Shown in pieces: positions 44,673 to 52,398 of a DNA stretch of 64,000 nucleotides (its first letter is position 1; each line of letters opens with the position of its first letter). Origin of the DNA: Yoonia litorea (GTDB taxonomy: Bacteria; Pseudomonadota; Alphaproteobacteria; Rhodobacterales; Rhodobacteraceae); NCBI RefSeq assembly GCF_900114675.1, contig NZ_FOZM01000003.1, forward strand, positions 62,001-126,000, given 5' to 3'. The position numbers and the translations under genes are program-made. The notes beneath the pieces are model-generated. The model was not told the origin of the DNA. It saw nothing but the letters and a program-made list of their open reading frames with translations, and made no database searches.

Positions 44673-45323
44673 TTAGCGCTCAACGTATGACGACTGTGTC
44701 TTTCCCGTCGCAAGTTGCCAGTAAAGATGCGCCATGACCGCGATGAAAGTGAATGAAATCAAACCCAAAGCGCGCTCGTAGATGCCATCAACGTCATCGG
44801 GCAGCATGAAGAAGATCGGTGCAGTGATGATCCACACAATCGACACGCCGATGAGCCAATTGCCATGCTTTCCAGAAATCCGGCTTACCCCGCCAGACAA
44901 AAGCCAAGGGATCACAGCCATAAAGAAACCGAGCGCATAAACGAGATATCGGTGGATCACAACGCCATCCTGATCGCTGTCGCCATACTCGTCTCTGGAA
45001 CCGATCATAAAGACGATGAGTGCCAAGACGGCGAGTGCGAAAGTACCAGCGCTCCAGCGCGGGCCGCCAAGATGTCCGTGTGACGTCAGCATCGCAACGG
45101 CGAGGAATCCTGTTGCGAAGATGTAGAGACCAAGGTCAACAACGATTGAGTACTGCCCCGCCGCCAAGTCGCTGATCGTATCCGAAATCCAGTTATGGTT
45201 CGGCACGATGATGTCGCCGATGATGACGCTGGCGAAGAAGAATAAGGTCGCGAAAACAGCGTAGCCGCTCAAGAACTTCGTAAAGCCTTCATTAAACGTT
45301 TTCTCGAACGTCTGATGTTCCAT
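44673..45323 (-). CDS. DUF998 family membrane protein
   Basis: A 216-residue inner-membrane protein with about six hydrophobic segments and the family pattern: NHNWISDTISDLAAGQYSI in the first loop, then DLGLYIFATGFLAVAML and HRYLVYALGFFM. ATG 45323 is chosen for GGAG 7 nt upstream. The biochemical role of DUF998 proteins is unknown. The gene has its own EcfG-type promoter, divergent from that of the PRC-barrel gene. Confidence 0.8.
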   Translation of the reverse strand: MEHQTFEKTFNEGFTKFLSGYAVFATLFFFASVIIGDIIVPNHNWISDTISDLAAGQYSIVVDLGLYIFATGFLAVAMLTSHGHLGGPRWSAGTFALAVLALIVFMIGSRDEYGDSDQDGVVIHRYLVYALGFFMAVIPWLLSGGVSRISGKHGNWLIGVSIVWIITAPIFFMLPDDVDGIYERALGLISFTFIAVMAHLYWQLATGKTQSSYVER

Positions 45324-45377
45324 TGCGTTGCTCCAAGTCATCTGCCCGTCAGTCTCCAATTTGCGTTTCCATCAAAT

Positions 45378-45403
45378 AACGTTTGAACCATCACAGCCGT
45401 TCC
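45378..45403 (-). promoter_or_regulatory. EcfG-type promoter for the DUF998 gene
   Basis: Exact GGAAC-N17-CGTT on the minus strand; back-to-back with the plus-strand site at 45420. Confidence 0.8.
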
Positions 45404-45419
45404 GATGACGAAACTTGGC

Positions 45420-45444
45420 GGAACCGGTTAGCCTTCCCTGCGTT
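45420..45444 (+). promoter_or_regulatory. EcfG-type promoter for the PRC-barrel gene
   Basis: Exact GGAAC-N16-CGTT, 56 nt before ATG 45500. Confidence 0.8.
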
Positions 45445-45499
45445 TGAACTCCACAGCCGGCACAGCCGGATTTGTTTTCACAACGTAGGAGGAATTATT

Positions 45500-46375
45500 A
45501 TGAAACGGCTTCTGACCACCACCGCAGCAGCCCTTGCACTTGCCACGGCGGCACATGCGGACGCACACAGCGAGGTCTTCTCTGACCAACCATTCGATCC
45601 GGAATTCAACCTGAACGCCTCTGAGCTGATCGGCATGCGTGTCTATGCCTCTGAGCAGAGCATCGAGAATGGCACATTCATCCAAGCTGGTGCTGAAACC
45701 GAATGGGAAGACATTGGTGAGATCAATGAAATCCTGCTGACACGAGATGGTGACGTTCAGTCCCTTATCGTCGGGGTCGGCGGCTTCCTGGGAATTGGTG
45801 AAAAAGATGTCGCCATCAACATGCAGGAAGTGCGCTTTATCGAAGAAGAAGGTGAAACAGACGACTTCTTCCTCGTGATCGAGGCGACGGCTGTCGGCGT
45901 GCAGGATGCACCGAGCTACGAATACAACCTCGCCACCAACACGCTTGATGAAGACGATGACATGGCAGAAGAAACCATGGCGTCTGACACCACCGAAACT
46001 GAAGAGATGAACGACGGTGGCATGGTCGCAAGCACCATGGACGATGAAGACATGTCTGAAGACACCATGATGGCAGACGCTGAGATGCAGGAAGTCACGC
46101 CAGACGAACTGACAACCGAAGCACTGACCGGCGCACCGGTCATTAGCGTCAACGATGAAGAGATTGGCGAAGTTGGTGAGTTGCTGATCACTGCTGACGG
46201 CGAGCTGGACCGTGCAATCATCGACGTGGGCGGCTTCCTCGGCCTTGGCGAAAAGCCGGTCGCCGTTGATATGGACGATCTTCGTATCATGCGGATGGCC
46301 GATGGCGGCGACTTGCGCGTCTACATCGACATGACACGCGAAGCGTTGGAATCAAAGCCTGAGTATCAAGGCTAA
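45500..46375 (+). CDS. Exported protein with two PRC-barrel domains
   Basis: A 291-residue periplasmic protein. The signal peptide ends around AHADA. Two PRC-barrel-like domains are seen: about residues 45-130 (LIGMRVYASE, VGGFLGIGEKDVAI) and about 205-285 (LTGAPVISVNDEEIGEVGEL, VGGFLGLGEKPVAVD). Between them is a very acidic, Met-rich linker of about 60 residues (DDDMAEETMASDTTETEEM type). AGGAGG precedes the ATG. PRC-barrel proteins of this kind are common in stress regulons of alphaproteobacteria; function unknown. Confidence 0.85.
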   Translation: MKRLLTTTAAALALATAAHADAHSEVFSDQPFDPEFNLNASELIGMRVYASEQSIENGTFIQAGAETEWEDIGEINEILLTRDGDVQSLIVGVGGFLGIGEKDVAINMQEVRFIEEEGETDDFFLVIEATAVGVQDAPSYEYNLATNTLDEDDDMAEETMASDTTETEEMNDGGMVASTMDDEDMSEDTMMADAEMQEVTPDELTTEALTGAPVISVNDEEIGEVGELLITADGELDRAIIDVGGFLGLGEKPVAVDMDDLRIMRMADGGDLRVYIDMTREALESKPEYQG

Positions 46376-46388
46376 TATCCAAACAACG

Positions 46389-46420
46389 GGCGGAGCAGAA
46401 ATGCTCCGCCTTTCTTTTTC
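46389..46420 (+). terminator. Terminator between PRC-barrel and SpoIIAA-like genes
   Basis: Perfect 9-bp stem GGCGGAGCA/TGCTCCGCC with GAAA tetraloop, then TTTCTTTTTC. The ribosome site of the next gene starts right after the T-run, so the next gene needs read-through or processing. Confidence 0.85.
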
Positions 46421-46431
46421 AGGAGAGACAC

Positions 46432-46836
46432 ATGGCACAGTTCAAACAGGGCGCAGTTATCGAGATCCCGAATTCAAAGGATGACGTATTCGCATTTGAG
46501 GTGAAAGGCGATCTGGACACTGAAGATTCCAGCGCGCTTGCAAGTCACGTAAATGAACTGTTCGACGCGCACCCCTCGATCAACATGCTCGTGGATCTCT
46601 CTGCGTTTTCTGGCAAGGCCGAAAGCACGCTCTTGGACAAAGATGTGTTTACGTCGCGGTTAAGGGCCCTCGGTAATGTCGAACGCTATGCTGTGGTGGG
46701 CGCGCCTGAAGCCGCCGCCAAGATGATCAAGACCATGGACAAGGTCATCCCAGTCAAGGCTGCGACTTTTGCATCAGATCAAATCGCGGAAGCATGGGCT
46801 TTTGTCGGGGCCGAGCCCCTCGAAACCGAGGACTGA
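46432..46836 (+). CDS. SpoIIAA-like (STAS-related) protein
   Basis: A 134-residue cytoplasmic protein of the SpoIIAA-like group: VFAFEVKGDLDTEDSSAL, NMLVDLSAFSGKAES, VERYAVVGAPEAAAKMIKTM and AWAFVGAE. These small alpha/beta proteins resemble anti-sigma-factor antagonists and lipid-binding STAS relatives. AGGAGA lies upstream. It follows the PRC-barrel gene with a terminator between, so its expression probably depends on partial read-through from the EcfG promoter at 45420. Confidence 0.8.
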   Translation: MAQFKQGAVIEIPNSKDDVFAFEVKGDLDTEDSSALASHVNELFDAHPSINMLVDLSAFSGKAESTLLDKDVFTSRLRALGNVERYAVVGAPEAAAKMIKTMDKVIPVKAATFASDQIAEAWAFVGAEPLETED

Positions 46837-46857
46837 TTAACCTTCAGCAAGAACAGC

Positions 46858-46894
46858 AAAAAGGGGATGCGCCACGTCTGGCACATCCCCTTTT
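46858..46894. terminator. Bidirectional terminator
   Basis: AAAAGGGGATG-C-GCCA pairs with TGGC-A-CATCCCCTTTT; A and T tracts on the two sides suit both the SpoIIAA-like gene and the small minus-strand gene ending at 46924. Confidence 0.8.
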
Positions 46895-46923
46895 AATTGT
46901 ATCAGAATTATGAGCGGGTCAGC

Positions 46924-47085
46924 CTAGCTTTTGCTGTCCTGATCCTTGTCTCCATCTTTGTCGGAAAGTGTTTCTTCCTCGATGTGATTTGGATCGCCGT
47001 CTTCACCTGGCTCGTTCTTGAGGTCGTGGTGAAGCTCGGAACCGGAGAGTTCCGGGTGCTTTACTTTATACTTGCGGTTATGCAT
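46924..47085 (-). CDS. Small highly charged hydrophilic protein
   Basis: A 53-residue protein with a basic start (MHNRKYKVKHPELSGSE) and an acidic, Asp/Lys-rich tail (DKDGDKDQDSKS). It is predicted to be disordered. The start is ATG 47085, 7 nt after AAAGGA; ATG 47091 lies too close to that site. A terminator follows. I do not recognise a family. Being tiny, charged and set among stress genes, it may be a protective, hydrophilin-like protein, but this is inference. Confidence 0.55.
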   Translation of the reverse strand: MHNRKYKVKHPELSGSELHHDLKNEPGEDGDPNHIEEETLSDKDGDKDQDSKS

Positions 47086-47169
47086 CGTCATTTCCTTTCG
47101 ATCTTTTGAATTCCTGCGCAAGGCGCGTGAGAGCGCATCACCGGGCTCAATTTACGGACTTCGTATCCG

Positions 47170-47370
47170 CTAGAAGCGCGCACCGCGGCTGTCGGACATT
47201 TGACGGGCCTGTGCCACCATCTGGCGGCGCACCATCTGGCGCGGCATGTTGGCAGGACCTTCAACGACACAAGGATAGCGGAATGTGCCGGCGTCACGTG
47301 CGATATCCACACGACCTTCAAATGCACCCGCGATGGCGTTGTACCAAACTTCTTTGATCTGAGCTTTCAT
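47170..47370 (-). CDS. Small conserved-looking hypothetical protein
   Basis: A 66-residue protein (MKAQIKEVWYNAIAGAFEGR at the start; EGPANMPRQMVRRQMVAQA later). It has one Cys, no signal peptide and no membrane segment, and ends in a basic helix. GAGGAG lies 9 nt before ATG 47370, and a one-mismatch EcfG site lies 31 nt upstream, which argues for a real gene. Family not recognised. Confidence 0.6.
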   Translation of the reverse strand: MKAQIKEVWYNAIAGAFEGRVDIARDAGTFRYPCVVEGPANMPRQMVRRQMVAQARQMSDSRGARF

Positions 47371-47400
47371 AGCGGCGATCTCCTCTCGCATATGAGCACA

Positions 47401-47426
47401 AACCTCTGGGGCGTAGGGTTAGTTCC
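47401..47426 (-). promoter_or_regulatory. Variant EcfG-like promoter for the 66-residue protein
   Basis: GGAAC-N17-GGTT on the minus strand, one mismatch in the -10, at the same distance from the start (31 nt) as the exact sites. Confidence 0.45.
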
Positions 47427-47526
47427 CTGCGGCGCAGAATAAACTAAGCATAGGGGATGACTTGGGAAGAAAATTTTGCAGAAACGCCACCCGCTTGATC
47501 TATTTGATAGAAGCGAGCGGTGTTCG

Positions 47527-47552
47527 GGAACCGCACGGGCAGATCAAGCGTT
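47527..47552 (+). promoter_or_regulatory. EcfG-type promoter for the AI-2E-family gene
   Basis: Exact GGAAC-N17-CGTT, 22 nt before GTG 47574, the shortest distance in the set. Confidence 0.8.
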
Positions 47553-47573
47553 CGTGATCTAAAGGAGTGATGC

Positions 47574-48611
47574 GTGCAGTTTACCATCAGAACGATCTGT
47601 CTCTTTGTGATCGCATCAATCGCGGTGCTCTGGGGATTGCGTGAAGCAGAAGGGCTGCTGGCACCCGTCCTTTCAGCATTTATCTTGGGGATCGTTCTGA
47701 CACCGGTTTCCGAATTGTGGGATCGTTTGCGGTTTCCAGCTGCTCTCGGCGCATTTTTGACCGTGTCTCTGGCGCTCACACTTATTCTGGTCCTCGCCTT
47801 TTTCATCGAACCTTATGTGTCTCAAGCCATCAGACAGCTTCCGATCATTCAGGCAGAACTGCGCGAAGCCCTCGTTGAAATACGCCGGATGCTTCAGGGT
47901 CTGGAAAAAATCTCTGAAGATGTCGCCGCCGCAATCGAACCTGAAGACTCTGGTGGTGAAAGCGAGTCATCTGACGAAGGCGGCATGGGCATTCCAACGC
48001 TTTACGATGCATTGTTCTATGCGCCGCGTTTCATCGCCCAGTTCCTGATTTTTGCAGGCACGCTCTACTTCTTCCTTTTGACGCGCAACCAGACCTACCA
48101 TTGGCTGAGCGCCAACGTTGCCGCACTGGGCAAGAAAGATCTCGGTAAAGCTGCAAAGCAGGTCTCGCGCTATGTTTTGACAATCTCTGCTATCAATTTG
48201 GGTTTTGGCAGTATCGTGGCAGTTGCGATGCACCTGATCGGCATGCCGTCGCCAATCCTTTGGGGATTGCTCGCCTGTGTGCTGAATTTCGTACTGTATC
48301 TCGGGCCATTGTTCTTGGCGACGACGCTGACAATCACAGGTATCGTCGTCTTTGATGGTGCCCTTAGCTTTGCGCCGGTCTTTCTTTATGTCGCGCTGAA
48401 TGCGACAGAAGCACAGTTTGTGACACCAACTCTTGTTGGCAGAAGCCTGGCTGTGAACCCGCTCTTGGTCTTTCTGTCGCTGGCGTTCTGGCTGTGGCTT
48501 TGGGGCCCAATCGGCGGGATCATCGCGATCCCACTTCTGATCTGGGTCATGACCGTGATGAAGGGAATGAGCGATTACGCCATTTCAGAAGGGACGCCCG
48601 GCAAGGCCTGA
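47574..48611 (+). CDS. AI-2E family transporter (PerM/TqsA type)
   Basis: A 345-residue inner-membrane protein with seven to eight hydrophobic segments: two at the N-terminus (AIAVLWGLREAEGLLAPVLSA), a cytoplasmic or amphipathic part with an acidic Ser/Glu linker near residue 125, and the C-terminal block GLLACVLNFVLYLGP typical of the family. Start is GTG 47574, 6 nt after AAGGAG. Members export AI-2, exchange Na+ and protons, or have unknown cargo. Its 3' end overlaps the convergent phospholipase D-like gene by 37 nt. Confidence 0.87.
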   Translation: MQFTIRTICLFVIASIAVLWGLREAEGLLAPVLSAFILGIVLTPVSELWDRLRFPAALGAFLTVSLALTLILVLAFFIEPYVSQAIRQLPIIQAELREALVEIRRMLQGLEKISEDVAAAIEPEDSGGESESSDEGGMGIPTLYDALFYAPRFIAQFLIFAGTLYFFLLTRNQTYHWLSANVAALGKKDLGKAAKQVSRYVLTISAINLGFGSIVAVAMHLIGMPSPILWGLLACVLNFVLYLGPLFLATTLTITGIVVFDGALSFAPVFLYVALNATEAQFVTPTLVGRSLAVNPLLVFLSLAFWLWLWGPIGGIIAIPLLIWVMTVMKGMSDYAISEGTPGKA

Positions 48612-50119
48612 GCTTCGTCCCGCGCAGGCTCCATCTTATAAGGCAGAAGGAAACCGCGACGTTGCTCAGGGGGCAGCGATGCATTCTCTGCAATTCTTTG
48701 AGCCCAGGTTTCACATGCTGAATCCATGCCAAGGAAATCCTGGCCAATCGCAGGCCCGTGCCAGTGCGTGTAGCAACGCTGACGCAACTTCTCGATGTTG
48801 CGCCGGTTCGTCATCTTCAGACCTGCTTCGGTGTCCCAATACAGGCTGCGCCCATTGAGGTTGGCAGACGAGACGATTGCAGCGGTATCATCAAAAATTG
48901 AAACCTTTGCATGTACGTAGATGATCGGCGCGCCAAAGTGCTTTGCGCGGCCTTCCTCGTCGTCAGCCGACCTGTTTTGCACAGGACTGGTCAGCAGTAG
49001 CCTGTCTCCAAATCCGGATTGGATGGTTTCCAGACACTTCACCTGTAAATGCTCACCAAACTTGGCATCTGGCCCCCATTCGCCATTAAAAGCGATTTCT
49101 TCTGGCGCCGCTGGCAGGACAATAATCGCGGTAAGCTGCGGTTGCGCCTGCGCTCGCGCAGCCAGACAGTCCGCCATTCGCTGATCGCGAAAGAATTGCG
49201 TCTCAAGATAGATCAGTTGCTCGGATTTGTTGACGGCATCAATATGCGCCTGGGCGATTTCGTCAACGACACGTTGAGGCGACAGGTATGGCAATGCGAT
49301 CTGACGCTTCGCCGAGATCGTGCGCAAAAGATGTTTGGGTTGCGGGACCTTCTTGCCGCGCACCGCATCTTCGATTGTCAAAAGATGGGTACGCGCCTCA
49401 TCGGCGGCCTGACCCTTTGCCAAGATCTGCACGTCATGCCATGTCTGTTCGCTTCGCTGACGGTGTTCTTTCGTATCAAACCGGCGATCATTGACATCAA
49501 GCCCGCCGATAAAGACGCGCTCTGCGTCAAACACGGCCAGTTTCTGATGATGCGTCACCGGTACGAGTGGCGGCGGCGGAAACATCTTTGCGCGAAGTGT
49601 TTCGCCCTTCTTATGCGCCAATTCCGGCAATTTTGGTGTGCTGTGAAGCAATTCGGTATCTGAGATCTGATGTGCATCCTTCAATCGCGAAATCTGCGCA
49701 TTCACTTCGCTGACTGAGCGGAACCACAGCAGCGTGCGCGGCAGCAGCCCGACGCGTGCAGGGTGCATCGCGACGCGGACCGTCAAAAGGTCAGGGTTGT
49801 CAGATGCCTCACCCGCGGCCGCGAGCGCGCGGAAGCACTGCCATGCGTAGCGATGTTCCCCCATGCGGACGACTGGATCAAAATCTGTCAGTGTGAAGTC
49901 GATCTTCACACCGCGATTGAGTGTATGGACGATCAGATCAAACCAGTAGGGTCCCACCTGATCCGCAGCATCCGAACGCAGTTTGGTCCAGGGATCGAAG
50001 ATACGGAAACCGGCGACGATTTCGTTTTCAGACGACAAAAATTCGCGCTCAAGGCAGGGGTATGCCTCCTCTGCGGTCAGCATGATATCGAGTAATTCAA
50101 ACTCTTGTTCGTCTGTCAT
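48575..50119 (-). CDS. Phospholipase D-like protein (two HKD motifs)
   Basis: A 514-residue protein with two HKD motifs: HHQKLAVFDAERVFIGG near residue 190 and YVHAKVSIFDDTAAIVSS near 400. This pair forms one active site in phospholipase D and cardiolipin synthase enzymes. No clear signal peptide or membrane anchor is seen. GAGG precedes ATG 50119; the GTG at 50122 is less likely. It may hydrolyse or transfer phospholipid head groups. Unlike its neighbours it has no EcfG motif upstream. Its last codons overlap the AI-2E-family gene on the other strand. Confidence 0.87.
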   Translation of the reverse strand: MTDEQEFELLDIMLTAEEAYPCLEREFLSSENEIVAGFRIFDPWTKLRSDAADQVGPYWFDLIVHTLNRGVKIDFTLTDFDPVVRMGEHRYAWQCFRALAAAGEASDNPDLLTVRVAMHPARVGLLPRTLLWFRSVSEVNAQISRLKDAHQISDTELLHSTPKLPELAHKKGETLRAKMFPPPPLVPVTHHQKLAVFDAERVFIGGLDVNDRRFDTKEHRQRSEQTWHDVQILAKGQAADEARTHLLTIEDAVRGKKVPQPKHLLRTISAKRQIALPYLSPQRVVDEIAQAHIDAVNKSEQLIYLETQFFRDQRMADCLAARAQAQPQLTAIIVLPAAPEEIAFNGEWGPDAKFGEHLQVKCLETIQSGFGDRLLLTSPVQNRSADDEEGRAKHFGAPIIYVHAKVSIFDDTAAIVSSANLNGRSLYWDTEAGLKMTNRRNIEKLRQRCYTHWHGPAIGQDFLGMDSACETWAQRIAENASLPPEQRRGFLLPYKMEPARDEAQALPGVPSEMA

Positions 50120-50122
50120 CAC

Positions 50123-50488
50123 TTTTCCTCACTTGGCTGCCGGCGGCGTCTGTCCATCTCGCTCTTGCGAGACTGCCGTGTCATACATTCCCCCCTCATA
50201 GATGTGCGGAACGCGCACACACCCCCACACGCGCTCGTGAGCACGTGCAGTATAGAAAGATGACTCATAATAGGGATGAACGTTCCATCCAATCCGGAAC
50301 AGATTTATCAAAATTAGACTGCGGATCAGACCCGCCGACCCATTCGACACTCTTTCGCGGCACTCATTCCTCAGTGTTCGATGATCGGTGACTGGCCAGT
50401 GCGGCTGCAGAAACAGAGCTTTGACAAATAAATTTCCCAAACATTTCTGTGAATTAGCCGAATTTTGGGTCAATTCTACACCTTCGCT
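50123..50488. other. Non-coding gap upstream of the phospholipase D-like gene
   Basis: No convincing gene. Short inverted repeats lie around 50202-50240 (TGTGCG...CGCACA and GCTCGTGAGC). A 19-codon ORF (50188-50129, minus) ends 9 nt before the phospholipase gene but has a poorly placed ribosome site. The part from 50400 on is AT-rich and leads to the EcfG site at 50489. Confidence 0.5.
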
Positions 50489-50513
50489 GGAACCGCTTGG
50501 TCTGTGGCTCGTT
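50489..50513 (+). promoter_or_regulatory. EcfG-type promoter for the small acidic protein and DUF883 gene
   Basis: Exact GGAAC-N16-CGTT, 36 nt before ATG 50549. Confidence 0.82.
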
Positions 50514-50548
50514 GAATCCCCGTAACCTCAATGAAGGGAGTAATAGAA

Positions 50549-50797
50549 ATGAAAGTCATGCCAGTAATAGCAGTAATCGTCGCTGCAATCGCAATCGGTT
50601 TTGGTGTTTATATGGTCGACGTCGACCAAACAGAAGAAGGCAGCCTGCCTGAAGTTGACCTGTCTGTCGAAGGCGGCAACATGCCAGAATTTGACGCCGA
50701 AGTTGGCGACATTGAAACAGGTACTGAAGAAGTCACGATGGAAGTACCAACCATTGAACTCGAAAGCCCTGAAGAAGCCGCTTCTGACGACAGCTAA
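50549..50797 (+). CDS. Small membrane-anchored acidic protein
   Basis: An 82-residue protein with an N-terminal hydrophobic segment (MPVIAVIVAAIAIGFGVYMV) and a very acidic remainder (VDVDQTEEGSLPEVDLSVEG; ending ESPEEAASDDS), so probably a single-pass anchor with a periplasmic acidic tail. ATG 50549 is chosen for GGGAG at the right distance; ATG 50531 is in frame upstream. Family not recognised. First gene after an EcfG promoter. Confidence 0.7.
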   Translation: MKVMPVIAVIVAAIAIGFGVYMVDVDQTEEGSLPEVDLSVEGGNMPEFDAEVGDIETGTEEVTMEVPTIELESPEEAASDDS

Positions 50798-50816
50798 GCG
50801 GATATAAAACTTCACA

Positions 50817-50845
50817 GAGCACTCTCCACCGGTTGGAGGGTGCTC
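50817..50845 (+). promoter_or_regulatory. Intercistronic hairpin before the short DUF883 gene
   Basis: A 12-bp stem (GAGCACTCTCCA with TGGAGGGTGCTC, one G-U) and 5-nt loop, followed by TCGCG and then the ribosome site AAAGGAG. There is no T-run, so it looks like a stability or processing element rather than a terminator. Confidence 0.6.
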
Positions 50846-50865
50846 TCGCGAAAGGAGACATCATA

Positions 50866-51150
50866 ATGTCACAAGTTACAGCACATGATCCAAGTTTGCC
50901 GAACGGCAAAGACAAGGATGGCGTGAAAGAACGCGTCCAGGAAACAGTTGAAAAAGGCGTTGAAGCCGTCAAAGGCTCAGCCGCAGCAGCACAAGACACC
51001 GTGGGCCAAGCAACTGAGCAGGCTGGCGAAGAACTTCGTAAGCTGACAGATGCAGGCACGAAATTCGTGCGCGAAAACCCGGGCGCTGCGATTGCAGGCG
51101 CTGTCGGCGTTGGCATCCTCCTCGGCATTGCACTGCGCAATCGCGACTAA
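50866..51150 (+). CDS. DUF883 (ElaB/YqjD-like) protein, short
   Basis: A 94-residue protein: a charged, Ala/Glu-rich amphipathic helix (VKERVQETVEKGVEAVKGSA), the PGA-type region RENPGAAIAGAVG and a C-terminal hydrophobic anchor (VGVGILLGIALRNRD). This is the DUF883 layout known from ElaB and YqjD, stress-induced tail-anchored proteins that can bind ribosomes. AAAGGAG precedes ATG 50866. Two hairpins lie downstream. Confidence 0.83.
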   Translation: MSQVTAHDPSLPNGKDKDGVKERVQETVEKGVEAVKGSAAAAQDTVGQATEQAGEELRKLTDAGTKFVRENPGAAIAGAVGVGILLGIALRNRD

Positions 51151-51172
51151 GTCGACGACAAGTTGAAAAGCA

Positions 51173-51203
51173 AATGGCCGCTGCGATAATCGCAGCGGCC
51201 ATT
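51173..51203. terminator. Perfect 14-bp inverted repeat after the DUF883 gene
   Basis: AATGGCCGCTGCGA and TCGCAGCGGCCATT flank a 3-nt loop. Only a weak T-run follows; it may act together with the hairpin at 51226. Confidence 0.65.
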
Positions 51204-51225
51204 TCTATATCGATTAATTGAAAGA

Positions 51226-51255
51226 GACCCGCAACACTGCGTTGCGGGTCTTTTT
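51226..51255. terminator. Terminator between convergent DUF883 and PNPOx genes
   Basis: GACCCGCAAC pairs perfectly with GTTGCGGGTC (5-nt loop), followed by TTTTTC on the plus strand and TCTTTC on the minus strand. Confidence 0.9.
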
Positions 51256-51256
51256 C

Positions 51257-51772
51257 TTAGGCAGCTTTGTCGAACTCCACGATGTGATGCACGCCCACAT
51301 TCGGGTGGGAATGATCATCGCTCAGGCCGGCGCGCATGATCTTCAAGCCGACCAAGATGCTGTTTGATTCAGACGCCCAAATGGCAGCTTCTGATGGTTC
51401 CATCTTCATCAGCCGGATTTTGGGATCGTTGCGCCCCTCTTCGAACCATGCCGCAGCGAACGGCGACCAGAGTTCATCGAGCTTCTCTTCATCATCAACG
51501 CAGCTGATCTGCCCATAGATGCTGGCTTGGTAGTCCTGATCGGGCGACATCAAAACCAGTTGCGCCTCAGCCTGATCGCCGATTGCGCCTGCGAGATCCG
51601 TGTCAGAGGCAGTGATGAACCAGATGAGGCCGCTTTCGCGGTCAGCATAGTGCGTCATCGGTTGTGGGTGCTGGTCGCTTGCACGGACGCTCAACATTGA
51701 AATGCGGCTTTCATCAAGCTGTTTCCACAGCTGTGAAATTGCCTCGTTCCGATCTTCAGTTTGTTTTGCCAT
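51257..51772 (-). CDS. Pyridoxamine 5'-phosphate oxidase family protein (general stress protein 26-like)
   Basis: A 171-residue split-barrel flavin-type protein: ISMLSVRASDQHPQPMTHYAD, GLIWFITASDTD, AQLVLMSPDQDYQASIYG and CVDDEEKLDELW, the pattern of the GSP26-like group. ATG 51772 follows AAAGGA. It is the last gene of a three-gene minus-strand unit (yqaE, DUF4112, this gene) served by the EcfG site at 52399. The ligand may be FMN or F420-like; the reaction is unknown. Confidence 0.82.
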   Translation of the reverse strand: MAKQTEDRNEAISQLWKQLDESRISMLSVRASDQHPQPMTHYADRESGLIWFITASDTDLAGAIGDQAEAQLVLMSPDQDYQASIYGQISCVDDEEKLDELWSPFAAAWFEEGRNDPKIRLMKMEPSEAAIWASESNSILVGLKIMRAGLSDDHSHPNVGVHHIVEFDKAA

Positions 51773-51793
51773 GAGTTGTGTTCCTTTCATGAG

Positions 51794-52201
51794 CTAGGCT
51801 GCGCCGCGATGATCCTCATCAGAGGTGTCGGACACAGCGTTGTTTCCGTTTGATTGTGCGAATTTGGCGCGCTCGGCTTCCTTGCGCGAAAGCTCCTCCT
51901 TCAGGACGGCAACATTGCGCTTATGGCTTTTGAAAGTTGCGTCAAAGAGGTCACCCAAGACAGGGATTGATCCAAAAGTCAGATCAAGCGCGGTATTGCC
52001 CATCATCCGGGCAAGGGCGCGCTTGCGCACCCCAGACTTATATCCGTCATGTATCATCAGTGCCGCCGGAACCACCGTGATGGCATCACCGACGCCGGGG
52101 ATAAGGCCCAAGATTGAATCCCACCCAACTGGTATCCCGAAAATGCGGAAACGCGCGTCAAGCGCGTCAGCCCACCGTTCGTACTTTGCAATATCCGCCA
52201 C
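51794..52201 (-). CDS. DUF4112 family protein
   Basis: About 135 residues. The family core is plain: LDARFRIFGIPVGWDSILGLIPGVGDAITVVPAALMIHDG, with further GSIPVLGDLFDATFKSHKRN; two short hydrophobic stretches suggest membrane association. The C-terminus is charged. No start is ideal: GTG 52201 lies 4 nt after the yqaE stop and would be coupled to it; TTG 52240 would overlap yqaE. Function of DUF4112 is unknown. Confidence 0.8.
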   Translation of the reverse strand: MADIAKYERWADALDARFRIFGIPVGWDSILGLIPGVGDAITVVPAALMIHDGYKSGVRKRALARMMGNTALDLTFGSIPVLGDLFDATFKSHKRNVAVLKEELSRKEAERAKFAQSNGNNAVSDTSDEDHRGAA

Positions 52202-52205
52202 GGGT

Positions 52206-52364
52206 CTAGCGACGCGCGATGATATAGACGGCGTGCACAATCCCGGGGATGTATCCCAATATGGTCAGCAGGATGTTGAGCCAGAAATGCTTCGAAAGGC
52301 CGACTTCAAGGAATGTTCCGAGCGGTGGCAGGATAATTGCTGCGATAACTTTAAGCAGGTCCAT
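52206..52364 (-). CDS. yqaE: YqaE/Pmp3 family small membrane protein
   Basis: A 52-residue protein with two hydrophobic segments: MDLLKVIAAIILPPLGTFLE and WLNILLTILGYIPGIVHAVY, ending IIARR. The PPLGTFLEVG and LTILGYIPGIVHA motifs are diagnostic of the Pmp3/YqaE family, linked to membrane potential and salt stress in yeast, plants and bacteria. GAGGACAAT precedes ATG 52364. It is the first gene after an EcfG promoter, with DUF4112 4 nt downstream. Confidence 0.93.
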   Translation of the reverse strand: MDLLKVIAAIILPPLGTFLEVGLSKHFWLNILLTILGYIPGIVHAVYIIARR

Positions 52365-52398
52365 ATTGTCCTCACATGTTTGTTTGACTTGTTAAACA

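Noticed and set aside
50208-50212. GGAAC in the 50.2-kb gap
   Set aside because: No matching -10 at either spacing; it is part of a short inverted repeat.
50129-50473. A 114-codon minus-strand ORF, and a 19-codon ORF at its end, upstream of the phospholipase D-like gene
   Set aside because: The long form has random-looking composition. The short form has a G-rich ribosome site only about 1-3 nt from its ATG. Neither is convincing without conservation data.
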